A stretch of 64,000 nucleotides of DNA, from positions 186,001 through 250,000 of the forward strand of contig DBTU01000019.1 in NCBI GenBank assembly GCA_002307215.1, written 5' to 3'. Origin of the DNA: Lachnoclostridium sp. UBA1308 (GTDB lineage: Bacteria; Bacillota; Clostridia; Lachnospirales; Lachnospiraceae). Below the pieces are notes generated by a model. It did no database searches. It worked only from the letters and a program-made list of their open reading frames with translations, and was not told the DNA's origin. A program made the translations under genes and the position numbers. The first letter of the stretch is position 1. Each line of letters opens with the position of its first letter. This document shows, piece by piece, positions 8,328 through 18,026 of this stretch.

Positions 8328-9626
8328 TTATATCAATTGTCTATTATCAATTACTCGCTTCGCTTTGCCCTCACTTCTCTGTATCGTCTTAGGCTCTACC
8401 AGTTTCACCTTAACGGAAAGTCCGAGTGCAGACTGAAGAACACGGGTTATTTTCTGGGTCAGTCCCTCCAGCTTCTTAATCTCATCAGAGAAGAAACTCT
8501 CCTCTACTTCAACCTGTACCTCAAGTACGTCCAGGTTATTGACGCGGTCAACAATAAGCATATAATGCGGACTGGTTTCTCCTATTTCAAGTAATGCAGC
8601 TTCTACCTGGGAAGGAAATACATTAACCCCGCGGATTATCAACATATCATCGGAACGTCCTTTAAAACGACTGATTCGTGCCAGTGTTCTGCCACATTCG
8701 CATTTATCATAGGTGATACTTGTTAAATCCTTTGTTCTGTAACGGAATAACGGAATTGCTTCCTTCGTGATTGTAGTAAATACAAGTTCTCCGACTTCTC
8801 CCTCTTTACAGGGCTCAAGTGTCTCCGGATTAATAATCTCCGGTACAAAATGATCCTCATAAACATGGAGTCCTTTATGGTACTGACAGTCGGCAGCAAC
8901 ACCCGGCCCCATTATCTCACTTAGTCCGTAAATGTCAAAAGCCTTGATATTCAATTTCTGCTCAATCTGCTTTCTCATGTTATCTGTCCATGGCTCAGCG
9001 CCACAGATAGCGGCCTTCAGCTGGATTTTGTCTAATTTTCCTGTTTCTTCAAGCGTCTCAGCAATATGTAGTAGATAGGAAGGTGTACATGCTATCGCTG
9101 TTGCTCCGAAATCCTCCATCATGGTAATCAGCTTCTGGGTATTGCCCGTTGACATTGGGATAACAGTTGCGCCAAGATTTTCGGCGCCATAATGAAGACC
9201 CAGACCACCGGTAAATAATCCGTAGCCATATGCTACCTGGATCTTATCATGAGGACCAACGCCTGCCATCGCAAGAACCCTGGCAACGCATTCCTGCCAG
9301 ATATCAATATCCTTACGTGTATAGCCGACGACAGTTGCTTTACCGGTTGTTCCTGAGGATGCATGAATTCTGACAATCTCGGACTGCGGAACTGCAAACA
9401 GACCAAATGGATAATTATCTCTTAAGTCATTCTTTGTTGTAAACGGAAGTTTATTCAAGTCGTCAATGCTGTTAATGTCTCCGGGTTCTAACCCCATACC
9501 TTGCATTTTCTTTCGGTAGAATTCCACGTTATGATAAACATGGCTTACCATTTTACTCAGTCTTGCGCTCTGTAGATTATGAATCTCATCCCTGCTCATG
9601 CATTCCTTTGTTTCATTCCATATCAT
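8328..9626 (-). CDS. paaK: Phenylacetate-CoA ligase (PaaK-type aryl-acid:CoA ligase)
   Basis: 432 residues, the normal length. The AMP-forming adenylation domain shows ASSGTTGKATVVGYT and YGLSEIMGPGV, and the PaaK C-terminal RGVNVFPSQVE motif is complete. It activates arylacetates to CoA thioesters (or runs in reverse with product pools). Its ATG overlaps the stop of the ACT gene (ATGA). With iorAB this suggests traffic between aromatic amino acids, arylpyruvates, arylacetyl-CoA and free aryl acids. A second PaaK paralogue lies at 12605-13912. Confidence 0.93.
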   Translation of the reverse strand: MIWNETKECMSRDEIHNLQSARLSKMVSHVYHNVEFYRKKMQGMGLEPGDINSIDDLNKLPFTTKNDLRDNYPFGLFAVPQSEIVRIHASSGTTGKATVVGYTRKDIDIWQECVARVLAMAGVGPHDKIQVAYGYGLFTGGLGLHYGAENLGATVIPMSTGNTQKLITMMEDFGATAIACTPSYLLHIAETLEETGKLDKIQLKAAICGAEPWTDNMRKQIEQKLNIKAFDIYGLSEIMGPGVAADCQYHKGLHVYEDHFVPEIINPETLEPCKEGEVGELVFTTITKEAIPLFRYRTKDLTSITYDKCECGRTLARISRFKGRSDDMLIIRGVNVFPSQVEAALLEIGETSPHYMLIVDRVNNLDVLEVQVEVEESFFSDEIKKLEGLTQKITRVLQSALGLSVKVKLVEPKTIQRSEGKAKRVIDNRQLI

Positions 9627-10048
9627 GGTAAAATATCCTCCTGCTCTGCTACTATAAAACCATTATTCTTTAAGATTACGGCCGTTTTAGCCAAATCATC
9701 GGTGTTTACTATCATGAGTGGTGCCTTCCCATTTCGTAATACAATGGAATAGATATAATTGATACCAAGCTTAGCATCAGCGATTACATGGAGCATGTGG
9801 TCCAAAACTCCGGGTTTATCCTCAAGCTCGACAGCCACCGCTTCCGACATCCGGACTGCAAATCCGTTTGCTGTTAATAGCTCCTTTGCCCTCTCCGGTT
9901 GATCGACAACAATTCTAAGTATTGCAAATTCCGGGGTGTCAAATGACGCGATTGCCCTAAGGTTAATCATATTATTCTTTAACACAGTTGTTACATTTGC
10001 CAGACTGCCGATTTCATTCTGCACAAAAACGGAAAGCTGTCTGATCAT
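9623..10048 (-). CDS. Tandem ACT-domain protein
   Basis: 141 residues from the ATG at 10048, which has an AAAGGGGG site; the longer frame would run back into iorB. Two ACT domains start at MIRQLSVFVQNEIGSL and VELEDKPGVLDHM. Probably a cytoplasmic sensor of an aromatic amino acid or derivative for the neighbouring enzymes. It is translationally coupled to paaK downstream. Confidence 0.88.
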   Translation of the reverse strand: MIRQLSVFVQNEIGSLANVTTVLKNNMINLRAIASFDTPEFAILRIVVDQPERAKELLTANGFAVRMSEAVAVELEDKPGVLDHMLHVIADAKLGINYIYSIVLRNGKAPLMIVNTDDLAKTAVILKNNGFIVAEQEDILP

Positions 10049-10094
10049 AATAAAAACCCCCTTTACAGAATAAGTTTTATAATTTTTGGATATT

Positions 10095-10667
10095 TTAATG
10101 TAAATTATAACCTGTTTCAAAAGCCATTTTATTAATCTCTACTGTCTTTGTCGGAACAGTGTTCTCGATAACAGTTAGCCAATCATTTTTACTGAAGTTC
10201 ATATGTTGGGCAGCTACTCCAAGTACAATAACATTAAACACCTTACTGTTCCCGAGCTTCTTTGCTTCCTCCATTGCATCCAGCTTAAATACACGGTGCA
10301 ATTTTTCTAAATCCTCCAGAATGTTCTCCGGATATTTGGCGGCACCGATTACCACCGGCATCGGATCGATTCTTTGATCGTTTACAACGATAACTCCACT
10401 TGCCTTTAGAAAGTGTGCATACCTTAATGCTTCCAGCCGTTCAAAGGCTATCAAGACATCTGCCTGTCCTTCTTCTACAATCGGTTCATTAACCTTGTCA
10501 CCATATCTTACAAAGGTTACTACACTGCCACCGCGTTGCGCCATTCCATGTACCTCGGAAAGCTTTACATCATATCCCGCATGTATAGTCAGGGCTCCAA
10601 GAATTCTGCTGGTAAGCAAGGTTCCTTGTCCACCCACGCCAACGATCATAATATTTTTAGTTTCCAT
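10095..10667 (-). CDS. iorB: Indolepyruvate:ferredoxin oxidoreductase, beta subunit
   Basis: 190 residues. The start at 10667 is preceded by TGGAGG at good spacing; the frame's first ATG lies before that site. It has the 2-oxoacid:ferredoxin oxidoreductase gamma-type fold, opening IMIVGVGGQGTLLTSRILG and containing EVHGMAQRGGSV. With IorA it oxidatively decarboxylates indolepyruvate, phenylpyruvate and 4-hydroxyphenylpyruvate to the arylacetyl-CoA, reducing ferredoxin. It follows iorA by about 70 bases. Confidence 0.95.
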   Translation of the reverse strand: METKNIMIVGVGGQGTLLTSRILGALTIHAGYDVKLSEVHGMAQRGGSVVTFVRYGDKVNEPIVEEGQADVLIAFERLEALRYAHFLKASGVIVVNDQRIDPMPVVIGAAKYPENILEDLEKLHRVFKLDAMEEAKKLGNSKVFNVIVLGVAAQHMNFSKNDWLTVIENTVPTKTVEINKMAFETGYNLH

Positions 10668-10738
10668 GTATATCCTCCATTTTACCACAGAATAAAAAAC
10701 AATAAAGGAAAAAGTTCAAACTGAATTTCCTATGGAAT

Positions 10739-12481
10739 TCATCGTAATTGAACCGGTTTGATTGCGCCAAATTTGCAAGCTGTTTCACAAAGTCCACATC
10801 CATCACACATGGTGTCATTGATCACAATTGTTCCGTTCTCTTTCTTTGTAATTGCCGGACATCCCGGTTTCATACACATTCCACAGCGCTTACACACCTC
10901 GGAATCAATGCGATACTGTTTTACTACGGGTCCTTTGCTAAGAAGTACGCAGGGTGCTTTTGTAATTATGACCACGACTTCCTCCAGAGCAACTGCTTCC
11001 TTAATTGTTTTCTCTAGGCTAACAACATCAAATGCGTTGATTTCATGGACATGTTTAACTCCGACTGCTCTGCAAAGCTCAGCCAGATTAACCGCATATG
11101 TCTCCTCACCTTTTAGTGTCTTACCGGTTGCTGCATGATCTTGATGTCCTGTCATTCCGGTTGTTGAATTGTCAAGAATCATAACAGTTCCGGTTGCTTT
11201 GTTATATACCATATTGATTAAGGAATTAATACCGGTATGCATAAAGGTGGAATCTCCGATTACTGCAACCCAGTTCTTTATATAATCCTTACCCTTGGCC
11301 TTCTCCATACCATGAAGTGATGAAATACTGGCACCCATACAAATCGTCGTATCAACGACATTAAGAGGAGCGATGGCTCCAAGTGTATAACATCCAATAT
11401 CACCGGCAGCATGGATTTTGAGCTTATTTAATACAGAATATACACTTCTGTGCGGACATCCCGGACACAAAATCGGTGGACGGTTCGGTACCTCGGTAGC
11501 CGGAAGCGTTACTATTTTCTCACCGCCGATTGCCTTACGAAGTATATTCGCGGAATATTCTCCTTGAACAGATAAAACTTCCTTGCCGATGGCATTGATT
11601 CCCCAGGATTTTACCTGTTCTTCAATGATCGGATCAAGTTCTTCCACTATATATAAAGTCTCAACATTTGCCGCAAACTCTTCAATAAGCTTTCTTGGAA
11701 GCGGATTAACAAGTCCAAGTTTTAATACAGAAGCCTCCGGAAATGCTTCTTTGACATATTGGTAGGGGATTCCTGAGGTAATAATGCCAATCTTCTTATC
11801 GTTATATTCTACTTTATTAATCGGAAAATTACAGCCGTCAATCATTAAGGCTGCTTCTCTGCTCTCTACTACAAGATGTCGTCCCTTCGCATTACCGGGC
11901 ATCATGACATTCTTTGCTACATTTCTGACATACGGCTTATCTTCTATCTCTACCCTGTCATTTAATTCAACCATCCCTTGAGAATGGGAAAGTCTGGTTG
12001 TTGATCTGACAATAACAGGTGTATCATATTTTTCACTCAATTCAAAAGCAAATTTGACAAATTCCTTCGCCTCACTGCTATCTGAAGGTTCAATAACAGG
12101 AACCTTGGCTGCTCTTGCTATTGCTCTGGTATCCTGCTCATTCTGTGAGCTGTAAAGTCCCGGATCATCTGCAATGATTGCCACCAGACCGCCTGTAACT
12201 CCGATATAGGATACGGTAAACAGAGGATCAGATGCTACGTTGAGACCCACATGCTTCATGGAAGCCAAAGCCCTTACTCCACTGATAGAGGCTCCGATTG
12301 CCACCTCCATTGCTACCTTTTCATTTGGTGACCATTCAGAATATATTTCATCATACTTTACGATATACTCGCTAATTTCAGTACTTGGTGTTCCCGGATA
12401 TGCCGCCGACACCTTACATCCGGCTTCATACGCCCCACGAGCAAAAGCTTCATTTCCTAACATAATAACTTTGTGCGTCAT
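10739..12481 (-). CDS. iorA: Indolepyruvate:ferredoxin oxidoreductase, alpha subunit
   Basis: 580 residues; start at the second ATG (12481), eight bases after AGGA. Order: pyrimidine-binding half with CKVSAAYPGTPSTEI near the start, a TPP-binding half with CPGCPHRSVYSV and GDIGCYTLGA, and a C-terminal ferredoxin domain with two 4Fe-4S motifs (CKRCGMCMKPGCP and CDGCGLCETAC). All parts are intact. It catalyses CoA-dependent oxidation of arylpyruvates, a key step in clostridial aromatic amino acid fermentation. Confidence 0.96.
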   Translation of the reverse strand: MTHKVIMLGNEAFARGAYEAGCKVSAAYPGTPSTEISEYIVKYDEIYSEWSPNEKVAMEVAIGASISGVRALASMKHVGLNVASDPLFTVSYIGVTGGLVAIIADDPGLYSSQNEQDTRAIARAAKVPVIEPSDSSEAKEFVKFAFELSEKYDTPVIVRSTTRLSHSQGMVELNDRVEIEDKPYVRNVAKNVMMPGNAKGRHLVVESREAALMIDGCNFPINKVEYNDKKIGIITSGIPYQYVKEAFPEASVLKLGLVNPLPRKLIEEFAANVETLYIVEELDPIIEEQVKSWGINAIGKEVLSVQGEYSANILRKAIGGEKIVTLPATEVPNRPPILCPGCPHRSVYSVLNKLKIHAAGDIGCYTLGAIAPLNVVDTTICMGASISSLHGMEKAKGKDYIKNWVAVIGDSTFMHTGINSLINMVYNKATGTVMILDNSTTGMTGHQDHAATGKTLKGEETYAVNLAELCRAVGVKHVHEINAFDVVSLEKTIKEAVALEEVVVIITKAPCVLLSKGPVVKQYRIDSEVCKRCGMCMKPGCPAITKKENGTIVINDTMCDGCGLCETACKFGAIKPVQLR

Positions 12482-12529
12482 TTTCATTTCCTTTCTGTAT
12501 AAAAGTAAAATTCTAATGTTGTTTTTAGT

Positions 12530-12583
12530 GTTAAAAGTCGAAAATAATCTTAATGCATGTATATCCTAAAAGCGACTTCTAAC
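12530..12583. repeat. Short 54-bp inverted-repeat element (deletion relative of the element at 46.4 kb)
   Basis: GTTAAAAGTCG at the left end is inverted as CGACTTCTAAC at the right. The inner sequence AAAGTCGAAAATAA, then GCATG, then TATCCTAAAAGCGACTT recurs at 46500-46732, where about 180 extra bases separate the two halves. It lies in the leader between the first ligase and iorA. Confidence 0.65.
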
Positions 12584-12604
12584 CTTCTAATCAATGTTAA
12601 ATTC

Positions 12605-13912
12605 TCATGAATCCTTACGCAAATCGGTAACTCTTTTTGCTTTACCCTCAAAGCGCTGTAAACTTCTTGGTGCAACTAATTTTATCATAGCATCAAGGCC
12701 CAATACAACCCTCAAACCGGATTTAATTTTATGTTCCAGTTTTCCAAGCATAGCATAAGAATCAAGTAAACTTTCATCGGCCAGTTCAACTTTTATTTCC
12801 ATGATATCCAGATGGTTTTTACGGTCAACCATAATCTCATAATGCGCTCCGATTTCCGGAACCTTTAATAATACCTCTTCTATCTGAGACGGGAATACAT
12901 TTACCCCGCGAATAATCAACATATCATCGGAACGACCGGAGAGATTCTCCATTCTTACCGTGGTTCTTCCGCATTTACAGGGCTCATACATAAGTCTGGA
13001 AATATCCTTTGTTCGATATCTGATTAACGGTAGAGCTTCCTTCGAAATACAGGAAATAACCAATTCTCCCTTACTTCCGGGAGGAAGTACTTCTCCGGTA
13101 TCTGTATCAATAATTTCAGGAATAAAATGATCTTCATTGATATGCATTCCGCATAACTCCAGACATTCACCGGATACACCGGGTCCTATCAGCTCACTCA
13201 TTCCATAATTCTGGGTAACCAACATATCTGAACCCCAAAGCTTATACATCTCCTGACGCATCGGTTCGGTCATTCCTTCGCCACCGAACAATCCTATTCT
13301 GATCTTAAGATCCTTTGCCGGATCAAGTCCCATTTCTCGTACCACTTCTGCAATATGTAATGCATAAGAGGGCGTCGCGACCAGTATGGTAGTCTCGAAG
13401 TCCTGCATATACATAATCTGCTTTTGCGTATTGCCGGAGGAGGTTGGAGCAACCGCGGCACCGATATTCTCTAAGCCGTAATGTAGGCCAAGCGCTCCTG
13501 TAAACATCCCATAGCCAAAGCAAATCTGTGCCACATCTTCAGCATTTGCACCACCCATGCAGGCAATTCTTGATACACATTCCGTCCATGTCTTCATATC
13601 TTTTTTGGTATATCCGACTACCGTAGGTTTTCCGGTCGTACCTGAGGAGGCATGAATACGAACCAGCTCCTTTTTTGGTACTGAAAAAAACCCAAAGGGA
13701 TAATTATCGCGTAGATCCTTTTTATTCGTAAAAGGGAGTCTTCTTAAATCCTCAAGTCTTTTAATATCCTCCGGTTTTATATTGGAATCCATCATCTTCT
13801 GTCTATAAGCCGGCACCTTTTCATATAATCCGGTAACAGTTTCCTGTAGCCTTTTTAACTGTATCTCCTCGATTTCCTTTCTTGACAGCGTTTCTTCTTT
13901 TGCCCAAATCAT
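12605..13912 (-). CDS. paaK: Phenylacetate-CoA ligase (second PaaK paralogue)
   Basis: 435 residues with ASSGTTGKPTVVGYT, YGMSELIGPGV and RGVNVFPSQIE. Clearly homologous to the ligase at 8328-9626 but diverged throughout, so not a recent duplication. First enzyme gene after the symporter in the co-directional aryl-acid set; the two ligases may prefer different aryl acids, for example indoleacetate against phenylacetate. That is inference. Confidence 0.93.
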   Translation of the reverse strand: MIWAKEETLSRKEIEEIQLKRLQETVTGLYEKVPAYRQKMMDSNIKPEDIKRLEDLRRLPFTNKKDLRDNYPFGFFSVPKKELVRIHASSGTTGKPTVVGYTKKDMKTWTECVSRIACMGGANAEDVAQICFGYGMFTGALGLHYGLENIGAAVAPTSSGNTQKQIMYMQDFETTILVATPSYALHIAEVVREMGLDPAKDLKIRIGLFGGEGMTEPMRQEMYKLWGSDMLVTQNYGMSELIGPGVSGECLELCGMHINEDHFIPEIIDTDTGEVLPPGSKGELVISCISKEALPLIRYRTKDISRLMYEPCKCGRTTVRMENLSGRSDDMLIIRGVNVFPSQIEEVLLKVPEIGAHYEIMVDRKNHLDIMEIKVELADESLLDSYAMLGKLEHKIKSGLRVVLGLDAMIKLVAPRSLQRFEGKAKRVTDLRKDS

Positions 13913-13975
13913 AACGGCCTCCTTCTACCTGCTCTTGCATGTATTTATATAAGCATGTCCATATAACGCACTAAT

Positions 13976-14027
13976 AGAAGCTGTCTCAAAGGCTTCTTTT
14001 GGGTAAAACACCTTTGAGTCAGCTTCT
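13976..14027 (-). terminator. Hairpin after the symporter gene
   Basis: AGAAGCTGTCTCAAAGG (13976-13992) pairs almost perfectly with 14011-14027. It lies just past the symporter stop and before the ligase. The T tract is weak, so it may act as a partial terminator or as RNA-end protection that sets relative expression. Confidence 0.55.
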
Positions 14028-14055
14028 TTATAAGTAATATTATAAACGTTTATCG

Positions 14056-15624
14056 CTATTCTTCAATAGATTTTTTCGTATGAACCACTACGGTCTCTTC
14101 ATAGCAAGCAAATACACCATCAATCTTATCCTTTTTCATCTTAGGAGTCAACATACTGACTACCGGAACAATGATAAGACCGACAATCATTGCCAGGGCT
14201 CCAGCATTAATCGGGGATACAAAATATTTAAAGAATAGATTCTGTGGCGGTGTTATATATTTCAAAAGTATCATAAGATTGAAAAGAGTAATGCCGACAC
14301 CTGTAATGAAACTTGCCCATACAGCCGGTTTTGTTACTCGTTTCCAATACAAACCATAAAGGAAAGGTGCCAGGAAGGATCCGGCAAGTGCGCCCCACGA
14401 GACACTCATAAGCTGTGCGATGAATGTCGGAGGATTCCATGCTATGATGACAGAGAGTGCGATAAATACTACAATCATGATTCTAATTACTAATATCTGT
14501 TTCTTTTCACTGAAGTTCTTGACTATATTACCCTTAATAACGTCCAAGGTCAGTGTAGAACTTGAAGTCATAACCAAAGCAGCCAGTGTTGACATGGAAG
14601 CGGACAGTACAAGTACAATTACGACACCGATTAAACCATTGGATAAAGTAGATAACATATGTGGAACAATTGCATCAAAATTTACTGTTTTATCTGCTTT
14701 ATAAATCGCTGCATCAGCACTGTACAGTCTTCCGAAGCTTCCGAGGAAATAGCAACCGCCGGAAATAACGATGGCAAAAACTGTTGAAATAATCGTACCT
14801 GTTTTAATTGCTTTCTCGTTCTTAATCGTATAAAATTTATGAATCATCTGAGGAAGTCCCCAGGTTCCTAATGAAGTAAGGATTATAACACCTAACAGAT
14901 TAATAGGATCCGGACCGAAGAAGGAGGTGAATGCTCCCGGTTGACCCTGCGTTGCCGCAATATCGCTTGGAATTTTGGCAAGATTACCAATCGCATCCAT
15001 GAAACCGCTATTGTTATGTAATACCGATGCAACAACTGCTACGATACCAACCAGCATAATAATACCTTGAATAAAATCGTTTATCGCGGTTGCCATGTAC
15101 CCGCCCAACAAAACATAGATACAGGTGAGAACAGCCATTACCACAATACAGGTATGAAAGTTAACATTAAATGCCATTCCGAACAGACCCGACAGACCCT
15201 TGTATACCGATGCGGAATACGGTATAAGGAATACAAATGCGATTAATGAAGCTACAATTCTTAATGATTTACTATCATATCTGCTGCCAAAAAAATCAGG
15301 CATTGTAGTTGATTGTAAATGATGAGTCATAACACGGGTTCTACGTCCAAGTACTATCCAAGCAAGCATGCTTCCAATGAAAGCATTACCGATACCGATC
15401 CATACAGCCGAAGTACCATATTTCCATCCGAACTGACCGGCATATCCGACAAATACAACTGCCGAAAAATATGTAGTTCCATAAGCAAAAGCCGTTATCC
15501 ACGGACCAACAGAACGTCCGCCCAGTACGAAGTCTCCAACGCTGGTTGTATGCTTTCTGGAATAGATACCAACCAAAATCATGACTACAAAAAATACAAT
15601 TAAGAATAGTGATTTAATAATCAT
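14056..15624 (-). CDS. Sodium:solute symporter (SSS family)
   Basis: 522 residues with about 13 membrane helices, the normal SSS size. The opening helix is followed by DFVLGGRSVGPWITAFAYGTTYFSA, the typical SSS sodium-site region. It imports an organic solute with sodium. Its position upstream of the paaK-iorAB set makes an aromatic amino acid or aryl acid a reasonable guess, but SSS substrates cannot be read from sequence alone. Confidence 0.88.
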   Translation of the reverse strand: MIIKSLFLIVFFVVMILVGIYSRKHTTSVGDFVLGGRSVGPWITAFAYGTTYFSAVVFVGYAGQFGWKYGTSAVWIGIGNAFIGSMLAWIVLGRRTRVMTHHLQSTTMPDFFGSRYDSKSLRIVASLIAFVFLIPYSASVYKGLSGLFGMAFNVNFHTCIVVMAVLTCIYVLLGGYMATAINDFIQGIIMLVGIVAVVASVLHNNSGFMDAIGNLAKIPSDIAATQGQPGAFTSFFGPDPINLLGVIILTSLGTWGLPQMIHKFYTIKNEKAIKTGTIISTVFAIVISGGCYFLGSFGRLYSADAAIYKADKTVNFDAIVPHMLSTLSNGLIGVVIVLVLSASMSTLAALVMTSSSTLTLDVIKGNIVKNFSEKKQILVIRIMIVVFIALSVIIAWNPPTFIAQLMSVSWGALAGSFLAPFLYGLYWKRVTKPAVWASFITGVGITLFNLMILLKYITPPQNLFFKYFVSPINAGALAMIVGLIIVPVVSMLTPKMKKDKIDGVFACYEETVVVHTKKSIEE

Positions 15625-15703
15625 CTTTTTACCTCTCTCCCAATTTTGTTCTTCCTATACAAGCTAACATGAGTCAATCTTTCAATAGCTCGTATGAAAT
15701 CAT

Positions 15704-15740
15704 GCACTTTAACGCTTTAAAGCATCGGCACTTTAAAGCA
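15704..15740. promoter_or_regulatory. Repeated GCACTTTAA / CTTTAAAG sites upstream of the symporter
   Basis: GCACTTTAA at 15704-15712, the palindrome GCTTTAAAGC at 15714-15723 and GCACTTTAAAGC at 15728-15739 are packed in 36 bases, about 80 bases before the symporter start. This looks like a regulator-binding cluster, possibly for the whole aryl-acid set. Confidence 0.4.
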
Positions 15741-15898
15741 ATAATAGCAAAGTCAATAATTTTTGTCAAGAGTCATCTTGATGAAATCGATAAGATTGTC
15801 ATCGTTTTTACTATTTTATTGGACATTATAGTCAAGAACTAACCATTATTTAGAACTACTTGTTACTATGATTTAATAACTGATGGGTAAAGAATCTG

Positions 15899-16189
15899 CT
15901 AGATAAAACAGAAGATTTTCAATAAAAGTGCGAGGTATATTATTACTGTCAGCGGTAGTATGATTACGAACTTTACGTGTTTTGTTTTATGGCGATAAAC
16001 ATACATGCCAAACCATGCTCCGATTCCACCGCCGATGAATGCGATAATTATCAGTGTATTCTCTGAAATTCTCCATTTTTTTGTGATTGCTCTGCGCTTA
16101 TCAATTCCCATTACTGTAAATCCGACAAGATTCATTACAACCAAATATATTGATATAACGTAGTTTACATTTTGTTCCAAAATATACAT
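15899..16189 (-). CDS. DUF1294 family membrane protein
   Basis: 96 residues with three hydrophobic segments. DUF1294 landmarks are GIDKRRAI after the first helix and GGGIGAWFGMYVYRHKTKH around the second. Function unknown in the family. Single gene with TTCC-type ribosome site weakly visible upstream. Confidence 0.85.
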   Translation of the reverse strand: MYILEQNVNYVISIYLVVMNLVGFTVMGIDKRRAITKKWRISENTLIIIAFIGGGIGAWFGMYVYRHKTKHVKFVIILPLTVIIYLALLLKIFCFI

Positions 16190-16404
16190 TTCCTTCCTCT
16201 AAATGCTAACAATCTGCAAACTCATATTAAGAATATCACCTTTATTCTTTAATATAAATTCATCAAGACATTTTGATTCCTTTCATTCCTGTAATAGCTC
16301 CTCTGTCAGTAACGTCTTTTTATTCGTTTTCATATTCATCCTCTTATGTAATTCACTTTTCTTCACAATGCATTTATTTATCACATTAACCGACATTACT
16401 AATC

Positions 16405-16710
16405 TTAATCAATGTTGAAATCAATACATTTCCTATTTGACACAAAGGGTTTAACATAATTGGTTCCGACTCTCACATGCTCAGGATGTATAATATATGC
16501 TTTTAACGCTTCTTCATTATCAAATATACTATCAAGTAAAAGTTCCGAGTCAGAAGATGTCAATGGGTTTATAAATAACTGAATGGAAGCAATCCCCTGA
16601 ATCAAATCTTTTAAAGCTTCTAATTCTCTTTTCATATTCATTGCATTCTTATTGTTTTCCTGCGCGGAAAACCCTTCTGCATAATTCCAAGCCACGATAT
16701 GTCTTACCAT
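16405..16710 (-). CDS. Dabb (stress-responsive A/B barrel) domain protein
   Basis: 101 residues from the ATG at 16710, which follows AGGAGG; the earlier ATG is before that site. The N-terminus MVRHIVAWNY and the C-terminal HPEHVRVGTNYVKPFV segment fit the dimeric alpha/beta-barrel Dabb fold. Role unknown; often a small stress or catabolic protein. Confidence 0.85.
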   Translation of the reverse strand: MVRHIVAWNYAEGFSAQENNKNAMNMKRELEALKDLIQGIASIQLFINPLTSSDSELLLDSIFDNEEALKAYIIHPEHVRVGTNYVKPFVSNRKCIDFNID

Positions 16711-16990
16711 GATAAAATCCTCCTGTATCAATTAATGTATAGTAGTCCGACAAACATTTTCTATAGCTCTTTTCATATTTATTCCGATAACTTACCGTGG
16801 GTAAGCCAAATATGGGCATAATCATGTTTATCATTCTTTAATTATACCACATCTTTATCATTCAATATCATTATCATCGGTTAATTAGGAAATTTGTCAA
16901 GAATTTCATGAATCAATCCCATCTTCCTTAATACATTGATAAATCTATTTGTTTCAATCTGTTTTGCTACTAAAAATCTCTAATATCCCG

Positions 16991-18010
16991 TTATATAAGC
17001 ATCTTAAAAACGGAATCAGCAACATTATCCAGTGATGTCTGCTTTTCTACTGCACCAATATTATATGCTACCTTCGGCATGCCATAAACCACGCAGGATT
17101 TTTCATCCTGTCCGATGGTTCTGGCACCTTTTCTCCTCATTGACATCAGTCCCTTTGCACCGTCATAACCCATTCCGGTAAGTATTACACCAACAGAATT
17201 ACTCCCTGCTTCCTTCGCTACTGATTCAAACAGCACATCCACGGACGGGCAGTGACCATTCACCTTCTCCTCCAAAAAACATTCCACGCGATAACGGTCT
17301 CCTATTTTTTTTATAATCATATGCTTATCTCCGGGAGCTATCAGTGCAAGTCCCCTCTCCATATAGTCTCCTGTTTTTGCTTCTCTTACTTCTAATTCTA
17401 TTGTAGTATTAAGACGTTCTGCGAACATTCTTGAAAAGTTTGGAGGAATATGCTGAACAATAACGATACCCGGAGTGTCTTTTGGCATCCTTTTGAGTAC
17501 GTTATAGATTGCTTCTGTTCCTCCGGTCGAAGCTCCTATTGCAATAATTTTTTTACTATCGGCTAATTTTGTACTCTCTATTTTATTTGGCAAGCTGTCT
17601 TTCCCTGATTTTTGAACTTTTGCATTCGATGCGATTTTAATCTTTGTAATCAGATCATTAATAAATGATTCAACGTTTTTCACAGAGGACATATCAGGCT
17701 TTCCGACAAAGTCTACCGCTCCTGCGCTTAATGCATCAAATACTGTGCCCGTGGCAGAGCTTACGACGATGATCGGTAACGGATATTGGGGCATAAGTTT
17801 TTGGACAAACTCAATTCCACTCATTTTTGGCATCTCGACATCGCAAGTCATTACGTCCGGTTCAAAGGCAATAATCTTATCTCTGGCATCAAACGGATCT
17901 GTTGCGGTCGCAACGACTTCAATATCCGGATCGGATGAAATTCCTCTTAGTAATACTTCCCGAAACAATATACTATCATCAACAATCAAAACCCTTATTT
18001 TTTTTGCCAT
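16991..18010 (-). CDS. cheB: Chemotaxis protein-glutamate methylesterase CheB
   Basis: 339 residues. Receiver domain (1-120) with phospho-Asp in VMTCDVEMPKMSG, a linker, and the methylesterase domain (about 150-339) with the catalytic Ser in GASTGG, His in QHIPPNFS and Asp in LTGMGYDG. It removes methyl groups from chemoreceptors in sensory adaptation. Start is 17 bases after the cheR stop, so the two are co-transcribed. Confidence 0.96.
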   Translation of the reverse strand: MAKKIRVLIVDDSILFREVLLRGISSDPDIEVVATATDPFDARDKIIAFEPDVMTCDVEMPKMSGIEFVQKLMPQYPLPIIVVSSATGTVFDALSAGAVDFVGKPDMSSVKNVESFINDLITKIKIASNAKVQKSGKDSLPNKIESTKLADSKKIIAIGASTGGTEAIYNVLKRMPKDTPGIVIVQHIPPNFSRMFAERLNTTIELEVREAKTGDYMERGLALIAPGDKHMIIKKIGDRYRVECFLEEKVNGHCPSVDVLFESVAKEAGSNSVGVILTGMGYDGAKGLMSMRRKGARTIGQDEKSCVVYGMPKVAYNIGAVEKQTSLDNVADSVFKMLI

Positions 18011-18026
18011 ACATACTGTCTCCTAA

